A stretch of 64,000 bases of DNA. It comes from Kitasatospora sp. NBC_00374. Lineage in GTDB: Bacteria > Actinomycetota > Actinomycetes > Streptomycetales > Streptomycetaceae. Made by a program: the position numbers and the translations under genes. This document shows positions 52,121-61,921 of the stretch, in pieces (the first letter of the stretch is position 1; each line of letters opens with the position of its first letter). The DNA is taken from contig NZ_CP107964.1 in the NCBI RefSeq assembly GCF_041434935.1, positions 992,001 through 1,056,000 of the forward strand, written 5' to 3'. The notes beneath the pieces were generated by a model. The model was not told the origin of the DNA. It did not search any database and saw nothing but the letters and a program-made list of their open reading frames with translations.

Positions 52121-53419
52121 TCACCGACCCGCCTGTGCTCCGTCCTCGCCTGCGCCGGTACCGATGCCCTGACGGTCTCCGATCATGGCGACGGCACGCT
52201 GGTCCGGATCCGCGAACGTGCGCTCGACCGCGGCATCCAGTCGGCGGATCTCCCTCGTGACCGCTGCCCGGTTCCCGGCCTGCACGGTCCCCAGGAGACC
52301 GTCCAGCAGCGCCCTGAGCCGGCGGCACACCTGGAGTGACGTCACGCCGAAGTCGCGGATCTCGCTGACGGCGAGCTCCAGGTAGTCCCCCCAGGACCGG
52401 TCCGGCACGACCAGCAGCGGCCTGCCGTGTCCGTCGCTCACGACGTGGCGCCGGCGCAGTGTGGCGGTGTCGAGGGTGTGGAGGAAGGCCTCGATGTGGT
52501 CGAGGACCTGGACGGCGGTGGTCGGGTCGTTGACGGCGGGGGACAGCGCGCGGGTGGCGATGTCGACGAGGACTCGCAAGGCGAAGGCCGGGTCCTGCTC
52601 GATGGTGCGCTCGACGCCGAATGCGACCTTTCCGCGCACTCGACGGGGGGCGAGGCCGGTCGTCGCCCCGCCGTGGATCCGCGCGAGGGTGGCGCCGGGC
52701 GGCAGGAAGTCCCCGACGGGGTGGGCCAGGACGATGGTGCACTCGTGGCGGACCGCGAGGGCGATCAGCCCGTTGACGTCGATGGCCTGGACGGCGCCAC
52801 CGTGTGTGGCGGGGACAGGGATCATGGGTCCTTCAGGCAGTGCCCGGCCGTCGAAGGCGGTCGCGCGGGGGCCCGCCGCCGTCAGCTCGACGATCAGGCT
52901 CCGACCCAGGCGCCCGACGATGGCGGCGATCGCGACCGGCCGCAGGTTGTGGGTGAAGCGGTTCAGGTAGACGAGCAGCAGCACGAGGCTGACGGCGACG
53001 CCCAGACCGGCCAGGGTGACCCCAAGGTCCGGCACGGTCTCCGCCCCGATCGAGGTCAGCAGGGAGAAGGCGAAGGCGAAGGTCGCGGCGAACGTGGCGA
53101 GGACGGCCTTCTGCAGGTGGTCCCGGTACCACAACCGCATGTATCGCGGCGACAAGGTACCGGTCGCCTGCTGGACGACCAGGACGCCGATCGTCACCAC
53201 GAATCCCAGCAGGGCGATCATCGCCCCGACGATCGAGCTCAGCACGCTGCTGGCGGTCGACTCGGCGTAGGTCCAGCTCGACGGCAGTACGCCGGTGCCG
53301 TCCACCACCACCGCCCACCGGGCAAGAAGCGCCCCGAGGATCAGACCGAGCGTCGGCACCAGCCACAAGCACCCTTTGACGTACTGCCAGAACCGGAACC
53401 GGGCGGCCCAGGACAACAT
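52121..53419 (-). CDS. DUF2254 membrane protein, second copy
   Basis: 432 residues, the same length as the paralogue at 42.6 kb. N-terminal helices and the block SSVLSSIVGAMIALLGFVVTIGVLVVQQATGTLSPRYMRLWYRDHLQKAVLATF (shortened here) are nearly identical to the first copy, as are SPAVNDPTTAVQVLDHIEAFLHTL and GVTSLQVCRRLRALLDGL. Unlike the first it has no antiporter partner; a 500-base gap separates it from the divergent lipid-kinase gene. Function unknown. Confidence 0.92.
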   Translation of the reverse strand: MLSWAARFRFWQYVKGCLWLVPTLGLILGALLARWAVVVDGTGVLPSSWTYAESTASSVLSSIVGAMIALLGFVVTIGVLVVQQATGTLSPRYMRLWYRDHLQKAVLATFAATFAFAFSLLTSIGAETVPDLGVTLAGLGVAVSLVLLLVYLNRFTHNLRPVAIAAIVGRLGRSLIVELTAAGPRATAFDGRALPEGPMIPVPATHGGAVQAIDVNGLIALAVRHECTIVLAHPVGDFLPPGATLARIHGGATTGLAPRRVRGKVAFGVERTIEQDPAFALRVLVDIATRALSPAVNDPTTAVQVLDHIEAFLHTLDTATLRRRHVVSDGHGRPLLVVPDRSWGDYLELAVSEIRDFGVTSLQVCRRLRALLDGLLGTVQAGNRAAVTREIRRLDAAVERTFADPDQRAVAMIGDRQGIGTGAGEDGAQAGR

Positions 53420-53921
53420 CGCGCAACCCTTCGCTCAGGCACGGACAGCCGGCAGGGCCCGACCTCCGTGACCGCAGACGGCGGACACGCGGACACGGAC
53501 CCGCCTCCGTGCTCCGGTGACACGGCGCCGGGCCGACCGCCCGGCGCAGGCCTCGCCTGGCAGCCCTGGCCACCTCGTCCGGCTCCCGTGACGGCCTGCC
53601 AGAGGCAAGTGTGGTGGAGGACCGGATACGGAGAACGGCAGCGACACGCTCCCGCCCCGGACCCCCGCACCCCGGCCGAGCACGACCTCGTGCGAACGAC
53701 CGGGCCAGGCCCGCGGACAAGCCACGGCCGGGACGACACCCGGGAGGGAGGGCGGATGCGCAACGTCCGTCCGGCGAGCAGCATGGTGGCATGGCCGAAC
53801 TCGTGATCGGCTGTGCTCACCACGCGGCGAGCTCTCCCGCTCACCACCACCCGACCATGGCGGCCACCCACCGCAACAGCCACCGGGTCAGCACGGGAAC
53901 CGGTCAGAGGATGTGAGGAAG
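53420..53921. other. Intergenic region between divergent DUF2254 and lipid-kinase-like genes
   Basis: About 500 bases without a recognised gene. All frames read as Arg/Pro/Gly-rich low-complexity. It must hold both promoters, but no confident pair of -35 and -10 hexamers or dyad stands out by eye. Confidence 0.5.
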
Positions 53922-55289
53922 ATGGCACGGTCGGACCCTTCCGACGCTCCGGCGCGCGCTCGCCGGTCGGCCAGGCTGGCGTTGGCCTGCGCGCTGAGCG
54001 CGGTGGTGGTGCTGGTGGCCGCGAGCGGCCCCGGTGGTCTGCTCGTCCTGGTGGTCGGGGTGGTCGGCGCGGCGCTCATGGCCGTGGGTACGTGGTGGGT
54101 GCTGGCCCATCGCGGGGCCCTGCGGGTGGCCGGGCTGCTGCTCGTGATGGCCGTACCGGTGGCCGTCCTGGTGATCTACGCCCGGGCGGACGTGTGGCCC
54201 GAGGCGCTGGCCGCCTTCGCCCTGTGGGCGGTGGCCGCGGCGTGCGCACGGTCGGCGCTGCGCGGGGCACGGCATCCCCAGGGCATGCGGGCGGTCCCCT
54301 CCGCACCACCCCCCCGGCATCCGGTACTGATCATGAATCCGAAGTCCGGCGGCGGCAAGGTCGGCCGGTTCGGCCTGGTCGAGAAGGCCGAGGCGCTGGG
54401 CGCCCGGGTGGTGCTGCTCGACACGACGGTCAAGACGGACGTCGCCGCGATCGCCCGTCAGGCGGTGGCCGAAGGCGCGGACCTGCTCGGGGTGGCCGGC
54501 GGCGACGGCACCCAGGCCCTGGTGGCCGAGGTGGCTTCCGAGCACGACCTGCCGTTCCTGGTGATCTCCGCGGGCACCCGGAACCACTTCGCCATGGACC
54601 TGGGCCTGGACCGCGATGATCCGGCCCGCTGCCTGGACGCGCTGACCGACGGTGAGGAGCTCCGGATCGACCTGGGTGTCGTGGGCGGCCACACCTTCGT
54701 CAACACGGCCTCGTTCGGCGTCTACGCGGACATCGTGCAGCGCCCGGAATACCGGGACGCCAAGGCGGGCACAGCCCTGAACGCCCTGCCCGACCTCCTG
54801 CTCGGTTACACCGGCCACGCCCTCGACGCGGCGATGGACGAGATGCGGCTGGAGGCCCAGCAGGCGCTGCTGGTCAGCAACAACCCCTATGCCGCCCCCG
54901 AACCGATGGCCGCGGGCGGGCGCAGAGTCCGGCTCGATCTCGGCGTGCTGGGGGTCTTCGGGATCCGGGTGAACAACGCGGCCCAGGCGGCCGAGGTCGC
55001 GCTCCGAGGTGCCAGAGCAGCCGGCCTCCAGGTCCTGACCTCCCGCCGGATCCTCGTCGGATCGGACGCGGAGCGGATCCCGGTCGCCGTCGACGGCGAG
55101 GCCCTCACCATGCCCACGCCCGTCACCTGCACCATCCGCCCGGGCGCCCTGCGAGTCCTGGTACCCAGGCTCCGCCCGGGCGCTCCCCCGGCCACTCCCC
55201 CCATGCACTGGCGCGACGTCGTCACCCTGGCCTTCACCCGGCCGCCGCCGGGCGCCGAGGACCGCACCGACGGGGCCCGCGCCGCGTGA
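53922..55289 (+). CDS. Diacylglycerol/lipid kinase-family protein with N-terminal membrane domain
   Basis: 455 residues. Three or four N-terminal helices (LALACALSAVVVLVAASG, LLVLVVGVVGAALMAVGTWWVL, VAGLLLVMAVPVAVLVIY) precede a diacylglycerol-kinase catalytic domain from about residue 135: PVLIMNPKSGGGKVGRFGL, the nucleotide loop GVAGGDGTQALVAEVAS and PFLVISAGTRNHFAMDLGLDRDDP. All key Gly/Asp residues are present. Such enzymes phosphorylate lipids such as diacylglycerol or sphingoid-like substrates; the membrane domain suggests lipid substrates in place. ATG 53922 is used; GTG 53913 is an alternative. It diverges from the second DUF2254 gene. Confidence 0.88.
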   Translation: MARSDPSDAPARARRSARLALACALSAVVVLVAASGPGGLLVLVVGVVGAALMAVGTWWVLAHRGALRVAGLLLVMAVPVAVLVIYARADVWPEALAAFALWAVAAACARSALRGARHPQGMRAVPSAPPPRHPVLIMNPKSGGGKVGRFGLVEKAEALGARVVLLDTTVKTDVAAIARQAVAEGADLLGVAGGDGTQALVAEVASEHDLPFLVISAGTRNHFAMDLGLDRDDPARCLDALTDGEELRIDLGVVGGHTFVNTASFGVYADIVQRPEYRDAKAGTALNALPDLLLGYTGHALDAAMDEMRLEAQQALLVSNNPYAAPEPMAAGGRRVRLDLGVLGVFGIRVNNAAQAAEVALRGARAAGLQVLTSRRILVGSDAERIPVAVDGEALTMPTPVTCTIRPGALRVLVPRLRPGAPPATPPMHWRDVVTLAFTRPPPGAEDRTDGARAA

Positions 55290-55412
55290 CTCGGACCAGG
55301 TCACCGCGTCGGCGACGGCCGTCCGACGTGCGCGGCGGGCGGGGCGCACCCAGGCTGGGGTGGGGAAGACAGGGCGTGAGACGACCTGGGGGGTGAGCGA
55401 CAAGGAGCGACG

Positions 55413-56753
55413 ATGACCAGTCCAGCCGAACGGGCACGACGCGGGCGCGCGGAGCGCAAGCACCTCGGGCGCGCCGAGCACGGGCCGTGGATCGCGGCGT
55501 CGGACAGGCCCGATCCCGTCGCGGTGCTGGTGCGGGAGGCCGCCGACCGGGTGGCCGAGCTGCTGCCGATCCGCTACGGCCGGATGGCCGCGTCCCCGTT
55601 CGCGTTCCTGCGCGGCTCGGCCGCGGTCATGGCCGCCGACCTCGCCGCCGTACCGAACACCGGCCTGACCGTCCAGCTCTGCGGCGACGCGCACCTGATG
55701 AACTTCGGCGTCTTCGCCTCACCCGAGCGGGCGCTGCTGTTCGACGTCAACGACTTCGACGAGACGCTGCCCGGCCCGTTCGAATGGGACGTCAAACGCC
55801 TCTCCGCCAGCGTCGCGGTGGCCGCCCGCGAGAACGGGCAGGATGACGACCAGGCGTGGCGGGCCGCCCTGAACGCCGTCCAGGCCTACCGGCTCGCGAT
55901 GCGGCGGCTCGCCGAACGGGGCGAGCTCGACACCTGGTACACGCGTATCGACACCAATGCCCTGCTCCCTCTGATCGAAAAACCCAAACGGCGCAAGCAG
56001 GTGGAGGCGACCCTGGCACACGCCCGTCGGCGCACCAGTCTGCAGGCGCTCGCCAAGCTCACCGAGATCCGGGACGGCCGCCGGCGCATCGTCGACGACC
56101 CGCCCCTGCTGGAGGTCGTCAGCCGGACCCGACTGCGGACCGTCGGCAAGATCTTCAGCGAGTACCGCAGCACGCTCCCCGAGGAGCGCCGCGTCCTGCT
56201 GGACCGCTACCAGCTCGTCGACGCGGCCCGGAAGGTCGTCGGGGTGGGCAGCGTCGGCACCCGCTGCTACATCCTCCTGCTGACCGGCCGCGACGACCAG
56301 GACCCGCTCTTCCTCCAGATCAAGGAGGCCGGACCATCGGTGCTGGAGGACCATCTCCCGGCCGACACCCACGACCACCACGGGCACCGGGTCGTCGCCG
56401 GCCAGCGGCTGACGCAGGCCGCGAGCGACATCTTCCTCGGCTGGGTGACCGGCCCGGCCGGGCGCCACTACTACGGCCGGCAGCTACGGGACATGAAGGG
56501 CTCCGCCGCCGTCGAGACCATGACCCCCGCCGTGCTCCGCCGGTACGCCGCGCTGTGCGGCACCGCGCTGGCCCGCGCGCACGGCCGGACCGGCGACCGC
56601 ATCGCCATCGCCGGATACCTCGGCAAGGGCGACACCTTCGACAAGGCCATCGCCGACTTCGCCCTCCAGTACGCCGACCAGACGGTCTCCGACCATGCCG
56701 CCCTCACCGCCGCCATCGCCGCCGGAGACATCCCCGCCACCCCGGGCATCTGA
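55413..56753 (+). CDS. DUF2252 family protein
   Basis: 446 residues with all DUF2252 hallmarks: RYGRMAASPFAFLRGSAAVMAADLA, LCGDAHLMNFGVFASPERALLFDVNDFDETLPGPFEWDVKRLSAS and FLQIKEAGPSVLE. The family has a protein-kinase-like/phosphotransferase fold; GDAHLxNFG with FDxNDFDE resembles the HGDLHxxN and DFE metal sites of aminoglycoside-type kinases, so a kinase role is likely but unproven. GGAG lies five bases before ATG 55413. It follows the lipid-kinase gene by 120 bases and may be in its operon. Confidence 0.88.
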   Translation: MTSPAERARRGRAERKHLGRAEHGPWIAASDRPDPVAVLVREAADRVAELLPIRYGRMAASPFAFLRGSAAVMAADLAAVPNTGLTVQLCGDAHLMNFGVFASPERALLFDVNDFDETLPGPFEWDVKRLSASVAVAARENGQDDDQAWRAALNAVQAYRLAMRRLAERGELDTWYTRIDTNALLPLIEKPKRRKQVEATLAHARRRTSLQALAKLTEIRDGRRRIVDDPPLLEVVSRTRLRTVGKIFSEYRSTLPEERRVLLDRYQLVDAARKVVGVGSVGTRCYILLLTGRDDQDPLFLQIKEAGPSVLEDHLPADTHDHHGHRVVAGQRLTQAASDIFLGWVTGPAGRHYYGRQLRDMKGSAAVETMTPAVLRRYAALCGTALARAHGRTGDRIAIAGYLGKGDTFDKAIADFALQYADQTVSDHAALTAAIAAGDIPATPGI

Positions 56754-56830
56754 ACCGGAGCGCCGGACGGCCGGATCTCCACCAGGTGGTGGCCCGGCGA
56801 TGTCCGCACGTCGTCCTACAGTCGGGTCGC

Positions 56831-57495
56831 ATGACGACCCTGATCACCGATGCGGGCCCGACCGCACCCGACGCGACGATCACCCGCACAGGCGGCGTGC
56901 CGCTGGCCCCGCCCGGCACCGCATGGCCGTTCTGTGCCATCTGCGCCGGGCCGCTCAAGTTCCTCGCGCAGATCGCCCTGGACGCGTCCGGCGCCGCCGT
57001 CGCAGGAGGTGACGGGCGGCAGGCCCGCGTGCTGGCGCTGTTCGCCTGCCAGAGCCGCCCGGGCCGCTGCCAGGACTGGGACGCCCGTTCGGGTGCCAAC
57101 CTCGCGCTGCTCCTCCCGGCCCGCGGTCTGCGCCGATCCCGCTGCCCGGCACCGGTGAGGACGAGGATGCCGACGACGTCCTGCTCCTCGGCGCCACCCG
57201 CACCGCCGAGCCCCAGGTCCTGGCGGATGCCCCGGACTACGACGGCGCCGGCACCGCGTGGGCGGCGCGGACCGGCCGACCCCGGAACCACGTCCTCGGG
57301 CAGCTCAACGGCACACCGGCCTGGCTCCAGGACGACGAGACGCCGGCCTGCCCGACCTGCGGGGAACTGATGCGACTGGCCGTTCAGCTCCAGGAGGGGC
57401 CCGATCCCGTCACCGCCATGAACTTCGGCGGCGGCCGCGCCTACGCCTTCACCTGCTCCCCCTGCACCGGCGCGGCGTTCCTGTGGCAGTGCTGA
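56831..57495 (+). pseudogene. Cys-rich YwqG/DUF1963-like protein, frameshifted
   Basis: The ATG frame reads GGVPLAPPGTAWPFCAICAGPLKFLAQIALD and ARVLALFACQSRPGRCQDW, zinc-ribbon-containing DUF1963-like features. At about 57129 the expected GLxPIPLPG is broken: one G is missing after GGTCTG, and the remainder (DDVLLLGATRTAEPQVLAD to ACPTCGELMRLAVQLQ, with a CxxC pair, then AFTCSPCTGAAFLWQC) continues in another frame to the TGA at 57493. Length with the base restored would be about 221 residues. It could be a true single-base lesion or a sequencing error. Confidence 0.75.
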
Positions 57496-57606
57496 GGTGC
57501 CGTCGGGTCGGCCCGACGAGTTGTCGGCCAGCGTTGCTCGGGAACTGTCGGGGGCCGGACTGGGTAGAACCCTGTCAAATCCCGGAAGCAGGAAGGCAGG
57601 GCCATC

Positions 57607-58548
57607 ATGACGGGGAACGCGGAGGTGCCGGTCTCCTGCACGCGCCTCAGGGATCTGCTGCCCGACTACCCGTCGAACCTGACGGGTGAAGAGGTCGACG
57701 CGGCCCGCGACCTCTACTGCGCCGTGCGCAGTGACACCACCGCCCGGTACCGCCGCGACTGGCGGACCAGCGACCTGGACGCTTCCGCCGCCGACGCGGC
57801 ACGCTGGTACGCCGCCACCGACGAGATCCTGCGCGTCATGGAGGGCATGGTGGAGGAGGAGCGTCGCGCGGTTCGGGCTCTGTACCGGAAGCCCGGCGTG
57901 CTGCCCCGCGCCTTCTGGAAGGCCCGCCGCGCTCCGGGGAACCGGCGGCGCGCCAGACACCACGGCACCATGGAACGCCTGCGCGACCGCGCGCTCACCG
58001 CCTACCGGGAGTACCGCGAGCAGGCAGGTGACCTGACCCCGCTCGTCCAGGCCGAACGTGAGCGCCACGAACGGAGGCTGCACGAGCTCCGAGCACGGAT
58101 GGAGGAGGAACGGCGCGAGCGCGAGCCGGGGGAGCGCGCGGCGCGTGCCGCAGCGATGACCGGTGCTCCCGGCGAGCCCGTCTGGGCGTACACGGTGCAC
58201 GAGCACACCAGCACCCTCCCCCGTCGCTTCGAGATCTCCTTGCAGACCGTCAGCGAGGTGCGGGACACCGGAAGAGGCCTGGTACGGACGGGGCTCACCC
58301 CCGAAGAGGTCCAGGCGGCGCTCACCGAGGAGCGCGAGCGGGACAGGTACATCGCGGTCCTGTGGTCCCGCGAGACCGGGCTCGCGCTGCGCGAGTGGCA
58401 CGAGAGCGGCAGGGAGACCGGAGCCTGGCAGGAGCTCACCGGCGTGCTGGTCGACCCGTGGCCACGGATCACCGAGCAGAGCCGCTGGAAACAGCACTTC
58501 CACGGGCCGTCCAGCAACTACTTCAGTCCAGGTGGGTTCGGCGCCTGA
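57607..58548 (+). CDS. Hypothetical helical protein
   Basis: 313 residues, strongly helical and charged, with a likely coiled coil (VQAERERHERRLHELRARMEEERREREPGERAARAAA) near residues 150-185 and a globular C-terminal part (YIAVLWSRETGLALREWHESGRETGAWQELTG). No membrane helix or known motif. AGGAAGGCAGGG precedes ATG 57607. I do not recognise it; the C-terminal part looks like a small beta domain. It stands alone between the frameshifted gene and the amidohydrolase. Confidence 0.6.
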   Translation: MTGNAEVPVSCTRLRDLLPDYPSNLTGEEVDAARDLYCAVRSDTTARYRRDWRTSDLDASAADAARWYAATDEILRVMEGMVEEERRAVRALYRKPGVLPRAFWKARRAPGNRRRARHHGTMERLRDRALTAYREYREQAGDLTPLVQAERERHERRLHELRARMEEERREREPGERAARAAAMTGAPGEPVWAYTVHEHTSTLPRRFEISLQTVSEVRDTGRGLVRTGLTPEEVQAALTEERERDRYIAVLWSRETGLALREWHESGRETGAWQELTGVLVDPWPRITEQSRWKQHFHGPSSNYFSPGGFGA

Positions 58549-58718
58549 TGCCGTATCGGTCGGCCGGCTCGGCCGGGGCTACCGACCGTTACGAGTTCGG
58601 GTGTTCGACCTCGGACGGTCGGGGGCGTCCCATCAGGGACAGGCCGCGCTCGGGTTCGAGCGCCGTGACGATGGGTAGTCAACTGCGTACTGAACGTAGA
58701 CGGCAGGAGCGAATCGGC

Positions 58719-60524
58719 ATGATCGATCAGCCCGCAGTGACGGCGCAGACCGACGACAGCACCCCGGCGCCGTACGCGGAGGCCGACACCATCTTCCACG
58801 GCGGGGAGATCGTGACGGTGGCCGCCGGCGCGGACGAGGCCGCCCCCGGGCCCGAGGCGGTGGCCGTGAAGGACGGTGTCATCGTCCACGTCGGCGACTA
58901 CCGGGAGGCCGTCTCGCGTTGGCAGGGCCCGCGGACGCGGCTGCGCGACCTGGAGGGTCGCGCCCTGCTCCCGGGGTTCATCGACGCCCACGGCCACCTG
59001 GGCGGCATCGGCCTGCAGGCCACACTCGCCAATCTGCTGGCCGACCCCGACGGGGACGTCACCGGTATCGACTCGCTCCGGGAGAAGCTCTGCGCGTGGG
59101 CGGACACCCCGGTGGGCCACGCCTCCAAGTGGATCATCGGATTCGGCTACGACGACGCCATGCTCACCGAAGGCCGCCACCCGACCCGCGAGGACCTCGA
59201 CAAGGTGTCCACCACCCGACCGGTGCTGGCCATCCATCAGTCCTTCCACCTCGGGGCGGTCAACAGCCTCGGCCTGCAGGAGCTCGGTTACACCAGGGCC
59301 ACGGCAGACCCGGACGGCGGCGTCATCCGCCGTCAGCCCGGCGCCGTGGCCCGGCCGTTCGGCGAGCCCAACGGCGTCCTGGAGGAGACCGCCTTCTCCC
59401 CCGCCTCCGCAAAGGCGACCATGGGCCTGCCGTCGACCGCACTGGCCGCCCTCTTCAGCAAGGGCGTGACGTCCGCCGCGAGCTTCGGCTTCACGACCGT
59501 CCAGGAGGGCGGCGCCACGCTGGAGAACCTCCAGGCGCTGCGCGACGCCGCGGCCGTCGAGCCGTTCAAGATCGACGTCGTCGCCTACGCCCGGGCCGAC
59601 GAGGCCGTGGCATCACCGGAGGAGGACCCGGTCCGCGCGAGCCGGGAGTACGAGCAGGGCGTGCGGGCGGCGGGTGTGAAGATGTACCTGGACGGGTCCC
59701 CGCAGGGCAGGACCGCCTGGCTCACCAAGCCCTACAAGAAGCGGCCGGAAGGCACACCCGAGGGCTACTGCGGCTACCCCACCGTCGAGGACACCAAGGT
59801 CGTCCTGGAACAGGTGCGCACCGCGTACGCCAAGGGCTGGCAGGTGCTGGCGCACGTCAACGGGGACGCCGCGATCGACCAGTTCATCGACGCGGTCGAC
59901 GACGCCACGGACGAGGCCGGACCCGGCGACCGGCGAACGGTGGCGATCCACGCCCAGACCGCCCGCAAGGACCAGATCGCGGCCTTCGCCCGGCTGGGCG
60001 TCATCCCGTCGTTCTTCTCGATGCACACCTTCTACTGGGGCGACTGGTACCGCAAGACCGTCCTGGGCCCCGAGCGGGCCGCGACCATCTCCCCGGCCCG
60101 CTGGGCCCTCGACCAGCAGATGATCTACACCTCGCACCACGACGCCCCGGTGGCCCTTCCCAACTCGATCGCCATCCTGTCCAGCCAGGTCACCCGCCGC
60201 ACCCGCACCGACAAGGTCGTCCTCGGCCCCGAGCAGTGCGTGTCGGCCCTGGACGCGGTCAGATCCATCACCATCAACGCCGCCCACCAGTACTTCGAGC
60301 AGGACCGCAAGGGCAGCATCGAGGTCGGCAAGCTCGCCGACCTGGTGATCCTCTCCGCCAGCCCCCTCACGGTCGGCGAGGAGGCGATCAGGGACATCAC
60401 GGTGGCCGAGACCATCAAGGAGGGAGCCACCGTCCACCCCGTCACCGCCGTATGCGTCGAGGACTCCGGGGCCGGCACGGCGGCCCTGTCATTGGCCAAC
60501 TACCAGTGGCACGGCTGCTGCTGA
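58719..60524 (+). CDS. Amidohydrolase, YtcJ/exoenzyme regulatory AepA-like
   Basis: 601 residues. The metal-dependent amidohydrolase signature is complete: GFIDAHGHLGG (first metal HxH), KMYLDGSPQGRTAW, the bridging region HVNGDAAIDQF, HAQTARKDQI and the late TSHHDAPVALP, followed by the composite-domain closing KGSIEVGKLADLVILSASPL. This is the YtcJ-type subgroup (N-substituted formamide deformylase-like), enzymes that cleave imides/amides of unknown physiological substrate. ATG 58719 follows GGAG. Ends in adjoining Cys residues. It is monocistronic. Confidence 0.9.
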   Translation: MIDQPAVTAQTDDSTPAPYAEADTIFHGGEIVTVAAGADEAAPGPEAVAVKDGVIVHVGDYREAVSRWQGPRTRLRDLEGRALLPGFIDAHGHLGGIGLQATLANLLADPDGDVTGIDSLREKLCAWADTPVGHASKWIIGFGYDDAMLTEGRHPTREDLDKVSTTRPVLAIHQSFHLGAVNSLGLQELGYTRATADPDGGVIRRQPGAVARPFGEPNGVLEETAFSPASAKATMGLPSTALAALFSKGVTSAASFGFTTVQEGGATLENLQALRDAAAVEPFKIDVVAYARADEAVASPEEDPVRASREYEQGVRAAGVKMYLDGSPQGRTAWLTKPYKKRPEGTPEGYCGYPTVEDTKVVLEQVRTAYAKGWQVLAHVNGDAAIDQFIDAVDDATDEAGPGDRRTVAIHAQTARKDQIAAFARLGVIPSFFSMHTFYWGDWYRKTVLGPERAATISPARWALDQQMIYTSHHDAPVALPNSIAILSSQVTRRTRTDKVVLGPEQCVSALDAVRSITINAAHQYFEQDRKGSIEVGKLADLVILSASPLTVGEEAIRDITVAETIKEGATVHPVTAVCVEDSGAGTAALSLANYQWHGCC

Positions 60525-60907
60525 CAGCTCGCCGGATCAGGTGGGCCGCCGGGGCGCGAGGCAGCCGACGGAGGGGTGCGGCGAGCAGGCAGATCACGGA
60601 TGAGGTTTCGACGCCCGCGGTCCCTCCGGCGACGGTGCGCGCACGCCCGATGCCGCAACCTTCGACGGAGTGCGCCGACCGGCAGGTGTCACGAGGCGGT
60701 GGCGACCGGCAGAGCAATTCCGATCCAGGGCGTTTCGGAATTACCTTCGATACCCGGTGGAGCGTAATTTAAAATTTCACCCGCCGCTTTTCAGAAATTT
60801 GTGCGCGGTGTATGGACGTGGGCGAAACCTGTCAGTAACTTACCTGCGAGTAGCAGCTGTGGCCCGGCTCGCACACCCCACCCGTTCCCTCTCCCCCAGG
60901 AGGAACC
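60525..60907. other. Intergenic region, probably promoter of the secreted hydrolase
   Basis: No gene is seen. From 60750 to 60850 the composition drops markedly in GC (runs such as TAATTTAAAATTT), an obvious upstream control segment for the hydrolase gene starting at 60908. Confidence 0.5.
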
Positions 60908-61852
60908 GTGCTCCGCCCTGCCCAAAAACGCCGCACGACCCGCACCTCCCGGAAGTCCGCCCTGTTCGGCGCGGCCGCGCTGGGCGCGACCCTCGCGCTG
61001 ACCGCCACCAGCGCGCAGGCCGCCACACCCGCCCCCCACCACTACGTGGCCCTTGGCGACTCGTACGCTGCCGGCGCCGGCGTGCCCGGCCAGTCGGCCG
61101 GCCTCTGCCTGCGCTCCGACCACAACTACGGAAGCCTGGTGGCGTCCGCCCTCAAGGCCGGCTCGTACACCGACGTCACCTGCTCCGCCGCCAAGCTGAG
61201 CGCGATGACGCAGGCCCAGTACGCGGGCCTGCCGTGGGGCAACACCCCGCAGCTGGACGCCGTCACCGCAGACACCGACCTGGTGACCATCGGCATCGGC
61301 GGCAACGACCTCGGCGTCAGCCCCCTCGGGATCGCCGAGGTGATCGCCACCTGCATCGGCGGCACGGTCGTCAACCCCGGCGGCACGCCCTGCAAGGACG
61401 TCTACAACCACGGCCACTGGGACTGGTCCAGCTGGTCCTGGCAGTACGGCAGCGACGACCTGGTCGACCGGATCAACGGCGCCTCGCCACAGCTGGCGGA
61501 CGTGCTGAACCGCATCCACACCACGGCCCCCGACGCCCGTGTGCTGGTGGTCGGTTACCCGACCGTGGTGCCGGCCGACGGGTCGACGTGCATCGGGGAC
61601 CAGCCGGTCACCCGAGGCGACATCGAGTACCTGCACGACACGCTAGGCAGGCTGAACGCCATGCTCAAGTCCACCGCCGCCGCCAACGGCGCCACCTACG
61701 TGGACACCGCGACCCCGACCACGGGCCACGACATCTGCTCGGACGACCGCTGGATCGAGGGCGTCCTGCCCGGCGCCCCGGCCGTCCCCTTCCACCCGAA
61801 CGCCACCGGCGAGCAGGTGATGGCGGACGCCGTCCTCGCCGCCCTGCGGTGA
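60908..61852 (+). CDS. Secreted SGNH/GDSL esterase
   Basis: 314 residues. A Sec-type signal (RKSALFGAAALGATLALTATSAQA, ends about residue 37) is followed by the SGNH blocks: YVALGDSYAAGAG (Ser), IGIGGNDLG (Gly, Asn) and FHPNATGEQVM (His), with DDRWIEG supplying Asp. Six or so Cys fit secreted disulfides. It resembles Streptomyces GDSL lipases/esterases. GTG 60908 has GGAGG four bases upstream. Expected to hydrolyse lipids or acyl esters outside the cell. Confidence 0.94.
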   Translation: MLRPAQKRRTTRTSRKSALFGAAALGATLALTATSAQAATPAPHHYVALGDSYAAGAGVPGQSAGLCLRSDHNYGSLVASALKAGSYTDVTCSAAKLSAMTQAQYAGLPWGNTPQLDAVTADTDLVTIGIGGNDLGVSPLGIAEVIATCIGGTVVNPGGTPCKDVYNHGHWDWSSWSWQYGSDDLVDRINGASPQLADVLNRIHTTAPDARVLVVGYPTVVPADGSTCIGDQPVTRGDIEYLHDTLGRLNAMLKSTAAANGATYVDTATPTTGHDICSDDRWIEGVLPGAPAVPFHPNATGEQVMADAVLAALR

Positions 61853-61880
61853 TCCCACCGCCCCGATAGCCCGGCCGACC

Positions 61881-61921
61881 CCGAGGGGGCGGTGACCGCA
61901 CCCCGGTCACCGCCCCCTCGG
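61881..61921 (+). terminator. Perfect hairpin terminator after the secreted esterase
   Basis: 18-base perfect stem (61881-61898 and 61904-61921) with a 5-base loop CACCC, 28 bases after the esterase stop. Confidence 0.8.
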
